From assembly GCA_947646735.1 (NCBI GenBank), contig CANTFK010000661.1:1-64000 (forward strand): a stretch of DNA of 64,000 nt. The letters run 5' to 3'. The notes below the pieces were generated by a model, which was given only the letters and a program-made list of their open reading frames with translations, had not been told where the DNA came from and did no database searches. This stretch comes from Peronospora farinosa (lineage: Eukaryota; Oomycota; Peronosporomycetes; Peronosporales; Peronosporaceae). This document shows positions 42,145 to 53,735 of the stretch, piece after piece (position 1 is the stretch's first letter; each line of letters opens with the position of its first letter). The position numbers were made by a program, and so were the translations under genes.

Positions 42145-44369
42145 ATGGCGGCGGCAGTAGCTGGTAAGAATTGGATGATTATTATTATGTAGAGGGTGGA
42201 AATAACCTCTTATGTGTGATAATATTGCAATACAGAAGACAATAGTCTATACCCAATCGCAATTCTCGTGGACGAGCTCAAACATGAAGACGTTCAGCTG
42301 CGTCTTAATTCAATCCGTCAGATCCGTATCATTGGTAATTCCCCTTTATCTCTCTTTATCTATGATACAGTGGAAAATTCTTTGGTTTAACGTAAAGCAT
42401 CGGTTTTACTGACACTTTTAACAGCGGACGCACTAGGTTTTGAACGTACTCAGAATGAATTGCTGCCTTTTATGAATGGTACCACAATTTCTCGATTTAT
42501 TATTAATTTTTAGCTAAGAATATCCGCTGACTCGCTCTTTTTAAACGGTTGTAGACTCGCTGGATGATGAAGACGAAGTGCTGCTGGTGATGGCTGAAGA
42601 GCTTGGAGACTTTGTGGGTGTGGTGGGCGGCCCCACTCACGCTTATTTGTTACTCAAGCCTTTGGAATCGCTTGCGACCGTGGACGAAGCCTCTGTTCGT
42701 GACATGGCCGTGCGCTCGATTTGTAAAGTTGTGGAGGCGATGGAATCTGAACACGTCGCTGAGCACTTTGTACCGGTACTGCGGCGACTTGTCACGCGCG
42801 ACTGGTTCACGTCGCGCATTGCATCTTGTAGCCTTTTCCAGGTCGGCTACACGCGTCTTTTAGATGATATTCAGGCCGAGATGCGTGGTATGTTTGGTCA
42901 GCTCTGCCGTGACGACACACCGATGGTGCGCAAGGCTGCGTGTGCTGCCCTTGGTGGGTTTGCATCCGTGATGGACGGCCCTAGTGCCACCTCTGAGATG
43001 CTGCCGTTATTCTTAACACTAGCAACGGACCGGCAGGACTCGGTTCGGATACACACGATTGGCAACGCGGTGGCGCTGGCACGTCTGGTTCCGGCTGATG
43101 TGCTTCCGACGCAGGTCCTGCCGACCATTTTTGAGACGGCACGTGATGGCTCGTGGCGTGTGCGGTGGTCTGTTGCCAATCGATTTCCAGAGATCTGCGA
43201 AGCCTTGAATGCAGAGATCATCAACTCAACGTTCTGTGACTCTGCCGTCTTGTTGCTGGAGGATAACGAAGCTGAGGTGCGCACTGCGGCCACGTCAAAG
43301 ATTCTTGGTGTCGTTCGACTTCTGCAGCCTCAACGAATCGTGGAAAGGATTGTGCCGTGTTTTCAACGTCTGGCGCGTGATATGTCAGACCACGTGCGCT
43401 CTGCTTTAGCTTCTGTGGTGATGAAGGTCGCTCCATTTTTGGGCCGAGATCTGACAATCGAGCACCTACTCCCTCTCTTCCTGCTTGTATGTGTTGGATT
43501 CCTTTAGCGTGGGTAATGTGTTGTGTTACTGACACATTGTTGTTTGTTGCAGTTGCTAAACGATGAAAACTCAGAAGTGCGTTTGAATGTTATCTCGAAC
43601 CTGGAAGAGGGCAACACGGTAAGCGACGAAACGAATACTTTGTAAATAGATAACTTGTTGCGATCAAGGAGTCAGGGAGTTAGCTAATCGTTGTTGGTGA
43701 AAAGGTGATTGGAATTGAGCTGCTATCCCAGTCGCTCTTGCCTGCGATTGTGCATCTTGCGGAAGATCGCCAGTGGCGTATTCGTCTAGCGATTATAGAA
43801 TATATTCCGCTGCTGGCTGCTCAGCTGGGACGTGACTACTTTGAAGAGCAGTTGGCGGAGCTGTGCATGGCGTGGCTGGTGGATAACGTATTTTCGATCC
43901 GGGAGGCGGCCACGATTAACTTGAAAAACTTGACGGAGCACTTTGGAGTGGACTGGGCGCGGACAAGTGTTGTACCACGAATCGTTGCCATGCATTCGAA
44001 TGCTAATTTCTTGCATCGCCTCACATCTTTGTACGCGGTGAGGGTACTTGGTGGAGCCATGACCCCCGAATCGATTCAAACTCTTCTAATTCCTTTGGTT
44101 GTGGAGCTGGCACAGGTGAGGTCGCCGTGATGACGGGTATTGCTCTTGATAGTTGGTAAAACGAAAGGCTTACTGGTGACAATGCTGCTGTGTAGGATCC
44201 GGTTCCGAATATTCGCTTTAACGCGGCAAAAACACTGGAGGTGCTCAGCTTCAAAGTAGACGCGGACGCGTGCAAGAGTACTATAGTCCCATGTTTGACG
44301 GCGCAACTACAGGATAGCGACACTGATGTTGTCTTCTTTGCACAGCGAGCGCTTTCGACGCTCGACTAG
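42145..44369 (+). CDS. protein phosphatase 2A scaffold subunit A (PR65)
   Basis: Seven exons give 584 residues: 42145-42163, 42236-42334, 42425-42478, 42555-43486, 43553-43618, 43705-44115, 44196-44369. All introns are GT...AG, 56-90 bp, and the frame is continuous. The first exon has only 19 bp. The protein is a string of HEAT repeats from [20 protein letters not shown] through [48 protein letters not shown] and [20 protein letters not shown] to [18 protein letters not shown]65 has 15 HEAT repeats and about 589 residues, so this is full length. It bridges the PP2A catalytic subunit and the variable B subunits in cytosol and nucleus. This gene has far more introns than its neighbours. Confidence 0.95.
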
Positions 44370-45240
44370 TTTAGTTAGGTGTCGCCTACGCGCTGCGTGA
44401 TACACTCAATCATACATCAAAGCAAAAGTACTGGCTAGTGCTATGTATTTAGGTTCAAGTGTGTAAGCGTTTGTCTCTCGAATCTTGTTACGTATAAGCA
44501 TGGCGTTCCCGTAAGAGGTCATATAAAGTTTAAGCATCCCGACTTCCACAACGTTTCGAGTGAGTGGTCGCGCATTAGAAAGAGTAAACAAACACTTCGA
44601 GCGATCAAAATAGACTGAAAGTGGCATTTGAAAAACTTGTAGACACTAACGGGTTCCGATGAAAGATCAGCTAGATCTGAAACGTTCAAAGCTTGGAGAA
44701 GACAAGGCACAAATGTTGAGAAACCAGCGTAAATTATTCCAAGCTATGAAACTTTACGCATACCAGAATTGCTTCAGATGGTACAGCACAGCCAAATAGT
44801 GTCTGCACATGCAGCATCACGTTTGCATGATGTTACATTACGAGTATTGGATACAACTTGCTTTACACGTGTGCAGCTCCTATTTTCAAAAAGTATATGC
44901 CTTCCAACGTGAGGAAGCTACGAACAAGATCAGTAGATGAAAATAATCGATAGCATCGAGCACATAAAGCTCGTCGAAACACGTGTATTTGATAATAAAT
45001 GCGCCTATTTTTATGTGAAAAGATGCTTTTCTAAAAGCAGCTCCATTTGATTGTTTGCTCAACGAGCCTTCAAAGTTCAAACGTAAGCGGCTCGTGCTGA
45101 AACACGACTAGCTCTTTTATTCGTTTGGCCCTAATTTGTAACGAAAATGACAACGTGTATATCTTAAAATATGCTATGCCTCATTTGAAAGTGGAGTTAA
45201 GCTGCTGTATCGGTAACAAATGCTTCTGTTACCGGTCACC
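44370..45240. other. convergent 3' region, no gene seen
   Basis: About 870 bp between PP2A A and the RING gene. No supported reading frame, repeat or RNA gene. Confidence 0.5.
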
Positions 45241-46425
45241 TTACGTGGACGACGACGCCGCACGCCGCCGCTCATAATCAGGATCATCTGTGGGCAGCTC
45301 GAATCGACAAAGTGGACACGAGTTATGTTGCTTCAACCAAGGCAAGATACAGTCAGGGTGGAAAGAGTGCTCGCACGGTAGACGGTGGACCTCGTCATCT
45401 ACCGCGAAGAAATCCTTGCAAACGGTACACTCCGCGCTCCCATCCACTTCATTCTGAGTAATTTTCACCTTCGGTAGCTGCTCCACGATTTCTTTAGCGG
45501 CTGGAGGAGCTCCATGCTGGCAAATTGTCAATACATCATAACACCTCACATTAGTTTTTATCGTGCGATCCTGGATCGATCAGTTTCTTACCCGATTCTG
45601 ATCGTTTTGCATCAATTGGTTGATTACATTAGCCATGTTTCCAAACGCATAGTCGCCTGAGTTTCCTGTCAGCATAGGGAACATACCACCCAGAGCATTC
45701 AAAATTTCCAAGGGATCTCCGCCTTCTCCCAATTCACTGACGTAAACCTCAACAGGGTTCCCACTGCTGCTTATGAAGCGTGCACCGCGCCCATTCCCGG
45801 TAGCACCAGACAAAAACTGGAATAAACTATTCAACATCACAAGGTATCCAGCCTTAGTTCCCTTTTCTCTCGCAATGTACATAATCTGTAGCAAAAAAGA
45901 ACTAACTCAGGCAATGGTCGTCCTTCATCTGCAGCTGGAAATCGCGCTGCTCGACCTGCTGGACTATTTTGCACACATTTTACAGTTTCAAAATACATTT
46001 TTTCCACTAAAAAGATACATGAAAACGATTCTACCGCGGTAAGGGCCGAGTGCCGCCAAATTCATTACGAATCTCAGTACGAGCGTCAACTTCTGTAGAT
46101 GTTTCAGGTGTCTCCGACTGTGGGTGTGTCTCTTCCACTAAATCTGCTCGAAAATTCTGCGGTGGGTCGTCCTAATGAATGTAATAAATTAACAAGTTAT
46201 TAAAAAAATGGTTACAAAAGGCACAATACGTCTGAGAAAATCGAGAAATTGAAGACGTCGGACCTCGTCGATCTCTTCCACAAAATTACCGCCGCACTGC
46301 GTACAACAGACCTCCTCACTGGCATCATCTAATCGTGCTTCCACGTTGACACTGCATTCGTGGCAAAAGAAACGTGGTGATTCCTGCTGAGCAGACGTTG
46401 GCGTCGGAGTCATAATTGCTTTCAA
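45241..46425 (-). CDS. RING-H2 E3 ubiquitin ligase, RNF126/RNF115-like
   Basis: Four exons on the minus strand: 46425-46264, 46171-46035, about 45870-45592 and 45516-45241. The last junction (CGG|GTAAGA to TTGCCAG) and the stop at 45241 are clear; the 5' border of exon 3 and the weak GTCCGA donor of exon 1 are approximate. The N-terminus has a zinc ribbon (FFCHECSVNVEARL... EVCCTQCGGNFVEEID) as in the RNF126/BCA2 group. An acidic linker and a Gly/Asn-rich middle follow. The C-terminal RING-H2 has CTVCKDFFAVDDEVHRLPC, HSFHPDCILPWLKQH and CPLCRFELP with all eight metal ligands. RNF126-type ligases ubiquitinate misfolded cytosolic and trafficking substrates. Confidence 0.85.
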
Positions 46426-46888
46426 CTGACTTGATAAAAAGACTTGCGATGATACAATCCCATTGGTGAGAAAATAAACGACGTCGGAAACAGCTTAACA
46501 GAAGGAGTACGTAATTAGTAGCAAGCATAGACATCTTTTTATCGTCACGATGGTGCCATAGCAAGACCTAAAAGCAGTTTGTGGTCCTTCGAATACCGCA
46601 TCGTGTTCTGTAGTCACGGTGGGTGAAAAGCTCATACGAGTCAAAGGTTACCTGCCAGCGATAGCGCTCAGATATATAATGCACTGTCGAAATGCACGAG
46701 AAGGTGGACGAATGCTTGCAAGTTTGGTATACGCTCAAACGATCGATTCAACCCGCCGTCATGTTGTATACGTCTCGGTAGCTACGTTCTAACATCTCCC
46801 AAGATTCGCATCATATGGTGCATGCAAACAAATCAATAGTATTATTTTCTATCTCCTGCTCGGAATACTAACCCAAAGGCATGCAAAC
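46426..46888. other. intergenic between RING ligase and helicase
   Basis: About 460 bp without recognisable gene. Confidence 0.5.
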
Positions 46889-48877
46889 CTAGCGCCGGGC
46901 ACGACGTTGAGCTCTTTGCTGAGCGCGTTGAACGTGCTGCGTTTTTTTTCGCTTGCGAATACGTTCCTCACGCAAGGCAGCTTCACGTTTCTGAACTCCT
47001 GTCTTCACCACAGCCTGTTCCTTCTTTTTGAATCGCTCCTTTAGTTTCTCTTCTGCCCGCTGCCACTTTGGCTTTTCCTTCCTGCGATCTTTATCATCAC
47101 CATCGTCGACGCTAGCATCGTCAGAATCATCCGCTTTGCCCAGCAGCGCCTTCTCGTACTCCTCCTCCGTAATCTTGCCTTTTTTCAACTTCTTGTACGT
47201 CTTCTCTTCCTCTGCTAACTCGTCCCATTCCTCGACGATCTGCTGATGCAGACCCTTTTTCTTCTCACGACGACGAGGATGCTTTTGGTTCTCTTCCTCT
47301 AGCGGCCGTTTGCGCTTCTTCTCGCGCATCTCCGCATCTTTCTTATCGCGTGCTTCATTCTCCTTTGCAATGACTACTAGCTTCTTCTGGCGTTCTTTTT
47401 CACGGGCCTTGTCCTTAAATTTAATGTCAGCAGTCTTGATGTCAATCTTCTTAAAATTGATGCGCGCATTACGGAGCTCGTTAATTTTGGGTAGTTGAAG
47501 CAGACAAAATCCACGAGCCACAGCGCCCAAATCAAGCTCCTTGAAACGGAAGATGAACTGGCACTGGTGCTCCTTGTACGACCGCACAAAAGCCATAAAA
47601 CCCTTCGTGCCCTTTTCAAGCAAATCACGGTCTTCCAGAATGAGCGACTTTACCCTGGGCAGAACATTCTCCATCGTATCTAGTGGAAGCTCCATCTCTT
47701 CACACGGTACCTTGCGAATTTTCAAAAAATTCACGTACGCATCTTCGTTCGAAGACAGGAAGGAGAGAGCGCAACCAGAGCGTCCAGCACGGGCTGTACG
47801 CCCCACACGATGCACGAAAAAGTTCGGGTCCTGCGGTGGGTCATATTGCACGATCCAGTCTACGTCAGGCAAATCAATTCCACGCGCAACGACATCCGTG
47901 CACACTAAAAGTCCAGAATCCAGCGTGGAGAAGTGGTCATAATTTGCTGTCCTCTTCTTCTGCGGCATCTTGCCGTGCAATGCCACAACCAGGAAGTCTT
48001 TTTTGCCCTTGAAAAGCTCTTCCAGCACACGGCCGAAGTAGTCTACAGATGCACACGTTGAGAAGAAGACAATGAGCTTTTCGCCCTTCTTGATCTGCAC
48101 AAAGTGGTGCAGCGCTGACAATCTCTGATCATGGCCCACCAGGCAGAAGTAATTCTGCAGTGTTGCCGGTGTCACCTGCGTGTTGTTCGCCACTTGCACG
48201 GAGATTGTCGCCGGGTTTCGCAATCCAGCACGTGCGAGCGCCTTTACCTCTTGGGTTTGTGTGGCCGAAAACAACCCGGTACGTCTTTGCTTAGGCAGAT
48301 GTTCCAGAATCTTGTTCAGACTCACTTCAAAGCCCATATCCAGTAGAGTGTCGGCTTCGTCCAAAATGAGCATTTCGAAATCGCGCGTCTCGACACTGGA
48401 GCCCACGCAGCGGTTCAGCAAGTCCTCCGTTCTGCCTGGTGTGCCAACGACCACCGAGCATTTGCCCACAGCTCCTTGAATCAGTGAAAAGTCCTCGTCC
48501 ACACTCGTGCCACCCATGAACAGCAGCAACTGTACAGTGGGTAATGCACTTGCAAAAAACTTCTCGGCGCACTCAAAGATCTGACGTGCCAGCTCTCGCG
48601 TAGGTGAGACCACCATAGCCACAAGTTTGGTGAGGTTGGCGTGACGCGGCACCGTAATGCTTCCGTTCGCTAGCTTGGTCTTGAGCAGCTGTACAATAGG
48701 CAGTACGAAGGCCAAGGTCTTGCCGCTGCCTGTACACGCATCGACACACACGTCTTTGTTGGAGAGAAAAAGAGGAAGTGTAGCCGCCTGTACAGGCGTC
48801 ATGTGCTCAAAGCCGAGTGCATCGGTCTCCGCCAGGATCTCGGCACACAGTGGCGGCTGGAAATCGTGGAACCGCAT
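46889..48877 (-). CDS. DEAD-box RNA helicase, DDX55/Spb4-like
   Basis: Intronless, 662 residues from the ATG at 48877 (MRFHDFQPPLC); the upstream extension of the frame to 48955 has no family sequence. Motifs in order: TPVQAATLP (Q motif), DACTGSGKT (about residues 46-54), SPTRELA, TPGRTEDLL, DEAD, FSATQTQEVKALARAGLRNP, then FFSTCASVDYFGRVLE, DVVARGIDLPDVDWIVQYDPP and HRVGRTARAG. After the helicase core comes the region specific for this subfamily (KGTKGFMAFVRSYKEHQC; LDLGAVARGFCLLQLPK). The last 150 residues are Lys/Glu/Arg-rich and likely coiled coil, ending in an Arg-rich tail fit for nucleolar targeting. Yeast Spb4 acts in 60S subunit assembly on 27S pre-rRNA. TPGR is followed by TED where human DDX55 has LED, a minor variation. 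Confidence 0.93.
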   Translation of the reverse strand: MRFHDFQPPLCAEILAETDALGFEHMTPVQAATLPLFLSNKDVCVDACTGSGKTLAFVLPIVQLLKTKLANGSITVPRHANLTKLVAMVVSPTRELARQIFECAEKFFASALPTVQLLLFMGGTSVDEDFSLIQGAVGKCSVVVGTPGRTEDLLNRCVGSSVETRDFEMLILDEADTLLDMGFEVSLNKILEHLPKQRRTGLFSATQTQEVKALARAGLRNPATISVQVANNTQVTPATLQNYFCLVGHDQRLSALHHFVQIKKGEKLIVFFSTCASVDYFGRVLEELFKGKKDFLVVALHGKMPQKKRTANYDHFSTLDSGLLVCTDVVARGIDLPDVDWIVQYDPPQDPNFFVHRVGRTARAGRSGCALSFLSSNEDAYVNFLKIRKVPCEEMELPLDTMENVLPRVKSLILEDRDLLEKGTKGFMAFVRSYKEHQCQFIFRFKELDLGAVARGFCLLQLPKINELRNARINFKKIDIKTADIKFKDKAREKERQKKLVVIAKENEARDKKDAEMREKKRKRPLEEENQKHPRRREKKKGLHQQIVEEWDELAEEEKTYKKLKKGKITEEEYEKALLGKADDSDDASVDDGDDKDRRKEKPKWQRAEEKLKERFKKKEQAVVKTGVQKREAALREERIRKRKKTQHVQRAQQRAQRRARR

Positions 48878-49691
48878 GACCAACAAATATCTACAAGTAG
48901 TATTTGCAGTATTTAAGTCGCAATAATTGTGCACCATTATATATATACAATACATTTTAAAACCAATTATTATAATTTTCTTTGTGCTCTACATTACTAT
49001 TTTTAAAATAAAATTTCTTAAAACAATACAATAAATTAAGGGAGGCCTGTCCACCCCCTCATAAAATTGTGCTCTGATTTGTCAGAAAAGAGGGATGCAA
49101 CAAATAATTTCATCGATTTTCGTGGTAATTGCGCCATGCATCGATCTTAAAACCGACGACAGATTGCGACGATTCTTGTCCCTCTTTCGTCGCTGTAGCG
49201 CATGAAGCAGGCCAGGCCGACGGCACTGAAGCTCTTGAAGTCGCTTCTATGGAATTATGGAGTGCTGTAGAGCGAGCTCGGCAAAGTATTTGTCCACCAA
49301 GCTAGTTGACACAACCACAGCAAACCCGACCCGTAAGATGATAGGTAAACAGCGTCGCTGCTGTACTCAGCCAAGATGTCTTTACTATTCAGTACAAAAT
49401 TCTGATAAGCTTTTGTAGGATGACAGACTGGACAAGAGCAGTCTTTCATCTTCGCAGGTAAGATCATCACAACAACATAATTTATTGACCATTGCTGCGA
49501 TACTGCCGACTTGTGAGGAAGAGGTTGCAAGTGAACAGCAATTTTTGTGCAATTGTTTGGGTGGTCTTGAATGTGGCTCTATTGTGTTGACATTCAGACT
49601 CAATTCATCGTTCAGCGCACGGCACCGACCTACGCTAATCCACAGGTAACACGCGCAATTTTTCTGAACCGCTTGCAGTGACACGACCTTT
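48878..49691. other. intergenic, no gene supported
   Basis: About 810 bp; the first 200 are very AT-rich (promoter side of the helicase). The rest has no reading frame with recognisable content. Confidence 0.5.
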
Positions 49692-50939
49692 TTATGGATC
49701 GCGAAGCTTGGCAAGACGCTTGATGGCCTCTTCGATGGCCTCGTCAGTCTTGCAAAACGCGAAACGCGCCCACTGGCTGCCCTCCGCCTTATTTTCATGA
49801 CAGAAGAACGCAGTGGTCGGGATTGCTGTCACGCCCTTGGTGATAGTAAGCCACCGGCAAAATGCCCAATCATGCGTCATGTTGGGCTGGACAAAATTTT
49901 CGGGCACCTTCACGGCAGAAATATCCGAGTACAGAAAGATGCCACCGCCAGGCGTGATCGGGACGATGCCCACATCCACCAGCGCACGAGTAAGACGGTC
50001 ACGTTTTTGCTTGTACTGATCAGCAACGAAAGCGTAGAAGGTAGGATATTCCTTGTACGGCTTCTCTGCGAGCTCCAACATGTTTGCGACTGCCTCCTGT
50101 AATGGCGTCGCGACGCTAAACTGGATCCAGTTGTTGGCAAGACAGACGCCCTTGATCAGATTGCTAGGGCCAATAGCCCAGCCCACCTTCCAACCAGTCA
50201 CCGAAAAGGTCTTTCCGGCGCTCGAGACAGTTAGCGTGCGCTCCCACATGTCATCCATGTTGGCAATCCGCACATGCTTCTTACCATCGAACACAATGTG
50301 TTCATACACTTCGTCTGAAATAATAAGTACGCGTGGGTACTGGCGCACATACTTGGCAACAAGTTCCAGTTCTTCCTCCGTAAACACCTTGCCCGTCGGA
50401 TTGTGCGGGTTATTAAGGATTACGGCACGGGTCTTTGACGAAAAGGCCGCCGCCAGCGTTGGCTCGTCGACGTAAAATTCCTTGGCACCTGTTTGGTCGC
50501 TCACACGCACGGGTAGTGGCACAAAGCGACATATACCGCCTGCCATCTGCACCTGAGCAGAATAAATGTCGAAGGCCGGTTCGAACACGACCACTTCGTC
50601 TTCAGACTCTACGTACGAGTTGATGGCGGCGTAGATGGTCTCAGTTGCGCCAACACCCACTGCAACCTCATTGGCCCAGTTGATCTCGCGCTTCAGTTCC
50701 TTAGAATATTGCTTCGCCAGCACCTCCACAAGTTTCTTGTGGCCTTGAGGACGCGCATATTGGTTGAAATCAGCGTCGAGTGCATCCTTGGCCGCTTTTT
50801 TGACGAAATCCTCGCAGCGCCAGTCCGGAAACCCTTGTCCTAAATTGATCGCTTTGTGTTCCAAAGCCAGAGGAGTAAACTCGTGCCAGACCGTAGGCTG
50901 GTCGAAACCGTCGAGGCGCTTAGCGAGCTGCTCCGCCAT
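49692..50939 (-). CDS. PLP-dependent aminotransferase, kynurenine/glutamine transaminase type
   Basis: Intronless, 415 residues, starting MAEQLAKRLDGFDQPTVWHE. It belongs to class I aminotransferases and is closest to the kynurenine aminotransferase/cysteine-S-conjugate beta-lyase group: INLGQGFPDWRCEDF at the N-terminus, QYARPQGH, VGVGATETIYAA, NNPHNPTGKV, ISDEVYEHIVFDGKKH, and the lysine that binds pyridoxal phosphate in SSAGKTFSVTGWKVGW. The substrate-binding arginine is in ARFAFCK near the C-terminus. The family converts kynurenine to kynurenate and uses glutamine or methionine with oxo acids. The exact amino donor cannot be read from sequence. No targeting peptide is visible, so a cytosolic location is likely. 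Confidence 0.92.
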   Translation of the reverse strand: MAEQLAKRLDGFDQPTVWHEFTPLALEHKAINLGQGFPDWRCEDFVKKAAKDALDADFNQYARPQGHKKLVEVLAKQYSKELKREINWANEVAVGVGATETIYAAINSYVESEDEVVVFEPAFDIYSAQVQMAGGICRFVPLPVRVSDQTGAKEFYVDEPTLAAAFSSKTRAVILNNPHNPTGKVFTEEELELVAKYVRQYPRVLIISDEVYEHIVFDGKKHVRIANMDDMWERTLTVSSAGKTFSVTGWKVGWAIGPSNLIKGVCLANNWIQFSVATPLQEAVANMLELAEKPYKEYPTFYAFVADQYKQKRDRLTRALVDVGIVPITPGGGIFLYSDISAVKVPENFVQPNMTHDWAFCRWLTITKGVTAIPTTAFFCHENKAEGSQWARFAFCKTDEAIEEAIKRLAKLRDP

Positions 50940-52014
50940 GTTGCTGATTCAATGAATTTTGACCGGATGGATTCTGATCGTAGGAGCAAACCAATCAAAG
51001 TCTGTGTACCCGCAAATGATAGATCGGTACTTTGCAACATTAGTACCAACTCGATAACATAAAGATCTCTGCAGCATGAATTGAATCATTCAAGCTAGAG
51101 TAAAAAACAGTCGGTATTTTGCAGCAAGCGTATATTTCGAGCGCAGCATCATTCACATCTGCTCTTTCGGATATTTATTGAGAAATTCTGATTCCGTAAA
51201 CTAGTGCGATACTGACGTTATGCCATACATGTGGAGTACTCAGCGTAGTTTGGCGGTGGCACCAGCCATGATGAATTCAGGTGCGGGAGGCAAATCGATT
51301 GCAAAGCGTGTTGACGCGTCGGCAGACGTCGTAATAGGAGGTTGAAGCTTTCCCCAGACTATTCGTTTAGAAACAGCATTGTAAGTTTTTGAGCCGTGGT
51401 ACGGCGAATAGCTTCCACGTACAAAACTTTGCTACCTTTTACGTATTCATCGCTAAGTCTCCTGGCTCTAGACAGTATGACACTTCGATGAATATAGCAC
51501 GTCTTGCTAAGTTGCATTCCGACTACACCAGAAGTCGAGGCCCGCTAAGATGAGTAACTACGGCTTCCGTTCGGCTTTTGCCTTCAATTAGCATACGATA
51601 CTTCTTTTGGCGAAGCATCTCTGAGCGCTAAAATCTTGCTTTTAGCTACTATGAAGAATGAGATATGAAGAACTGCTTAACGTAGAAGTCTTCCAAGATT
51701 CTACAAGTTTCATAGTTACGACAACAGCGCCATCAACAATCGAGAAATTCAGATTGTCAGGCGTTCTCATGCATCTTATTGGCCTGTACAATTATAGATG
51801 ATAACTTCGACTTGACTCCGACATAAAAAATGTTGCGGGTACGTGTTGTGTTTGCCAGACCAGTGAGAGGTTTGCCTTCCGCTGGGTGCCCGGCTGAATA
51901 TGAGGCTAATATGTGCAATATATTTCCCGAGGCGTTTATAAATCGGGCTAATTGCATTTGCCCTTGTCGAGCAATCAATCAAAGGTTATTGCACTTGACA
52001 GTCTCAACTGTGTC
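50940..52014. other. intergenic, no gene supported
   Basis: About 1.07 kb. Short open frames here have no features of real proteins. Confidence 0.5.
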
Positions 52015-53735
52015 CTACTCGAACTCGAGTGGAATAAGCTTGATGTCGCAGCCGTCCCGGTGGGGGCTCAACTCAATGACGGTGTTCTTATAGGCCTGCA
52101 AGTGTGGCACCTTAGCGGCCTCGCACCCAGCAAAATAGCCCATGAGACAGCGCAAAATAGACTCACTGCAGATCACCAGCACGTCACGCTTTTTGCGTTC
52201 AAACTCCACAATCAGGGAGCGCAGACGCGAGATCACGTCCACATAGCTCTCACCGCCCACACCAGGGTAACGATAGCGTAGCTTATCCTGCAGCCGCGCA
52301 GTATAGTGTTTCGGATAAAAGCGTTCGATCTCCTCATACGTGAGACCTTCAAAGTCACCGCCTCCCAGCTCGTTGAGCAGCGTGGTGGTCACGTAGCGCT
52401 TTAAGTTGCGGGTGGGTAGGTAGTTTGCCGTTTCTCTTGACCGCTTCATGGGACTTGTCCACACTTCCATTGGGCGCTCGAGCTCCAGCTTTTCTACAAA
52501 GCGCGCGATCGCATACGCCACCCGGTGTCCCTCCGACGCCAGCTCCGAGTCAAGCCCAAGGATACCCTTGCAACTTGTGACACTCGGTCCCGGGCGCACC
52601 AGCCAGATTCGACGCGGGACTAGGTGGATATTTTGAAGGAGCGACACGATGTGGCTTTGCAGAAAACCCTGGCAGTACCTCGCCTGAATCTTCTCGCCGG
52701 CATTGTACACCTTGACGTAGCACGCGTTGCCGCTATCCTCCGTGTCCTCAACGGTTTCATAGACCTTCTCGTACTCCTGTACACGCTGCCTGAAGTCAGC
52801 GAGGGCCACTTCGGGGTCCATATCCTTATAATCAGCATTCAAGAGCTTTCTGTAATGCGCACACGCATAAAGCACAGCACAGCAAGTCAGCTTTCGTCTG
52901 TCAGTAACTATTGTCCCGCATTGCAACGCACCGATGGTAGTTTACCTCAAGCAGCTCCTCGTTGTCGCAAATGCTCTCCACAAACATGACGCGAATATTG
53001 CGGTGTGAGCTCACCTTTTCTAGAATGTGTTGTCTGCATATTCACGCACACAAAACTCCAAATTAATTTCTCTCCATTCCATCTTCCACATTCCTATCTC
53101 GTTGTGAACCTGCGCAGCTTGGTCGTATTAGTCGCATCAAAGACAGCAACGTGTCCCTCGGTCTCGATCCACTCGAGGAGTTCATCCAGTGCATCCATAG
53201 CCATCTCCTCACGTAGTCGCGTGGCGTCCGAGTTATTGGCACTGAAAAAGGTGGAATCCTCTCCTGCCTTGCCTAATTTGCGCCGCAAATTACCGACATT
53301 AAACATGCGTGTGGGAAAACCCATCCACTCGATGTAGCGCAGTGCCTTGTGCACCACAAAACTTTTGCCACGAGCAGGCAATCCCACCATGACAAGCACG
53401 ATCTTCTTCTGCGAGGCCATGAGGCCATCAGTGCTGCTTGTACCGTCGGCGCTTTCCTCGCTGCTGTCACCGTCCGAAGACATAGAAGCCTCCGCCCCCT
53501 TCTTCCACATCCACTGGGATTTACGGTCGTCGCCCAGACTGTTGAGGCGCTTGAGTCGCTGGTTAGCAAAGCGTCGATGCATAGTCTTTAGCACTAAGAG
53601 GCGCTTACGACCATCACGAATGGCATCCTGTAGCGTCTTACGGTAAAGAACCAGATGCAATGCCAAGGCCAGTGCGAGTGCAACGGACAAGCCGGTTTTA
53701 CCGGGGTTCGGAAGACTCGGCAAATTGAGCTTCAT
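52015..53735 (-). CDS. PFK-2/FBPase-2-like protein with inactive bisphosphatase half
   Basis: Three exons on the minus strand: 53735 to about 53110, about 53014-52932, 52849-52015; the second junction (GTGCGT/TTACAG) is clear and the first is approximate. The kinase half has an intact Walker A, GLPARGKSFV, and FDATNTTK. The middle exon reads IRVMFVESICDNEELL, and YKDMDPEVA follows as in the family. The C-terminal half aligns to the histidine phosphatase domain, yet the catalytic RHG is RPG (RIWLVRPGPS, about 52586-52600) and the second histidine is Ser (VICSESILRC, about 52155-52184). The acidic residue in FEGLTYEEIERFYP is kept. It should therefore make fructose 2,6-bisphosphate but not remove it. 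The N-terminus carries a hydrophobic segment (LSVALALALALHLVLY, about residues 16-31) that looks like a membrane anchor, unusual for this family. Confidence 0.88.

Noticed and set aside
47028..48926. Several open frames on the plus strand opposite the helicase gene
   Set aside because: They are antisense shadows of a conserved, intact DEAD-box gene.
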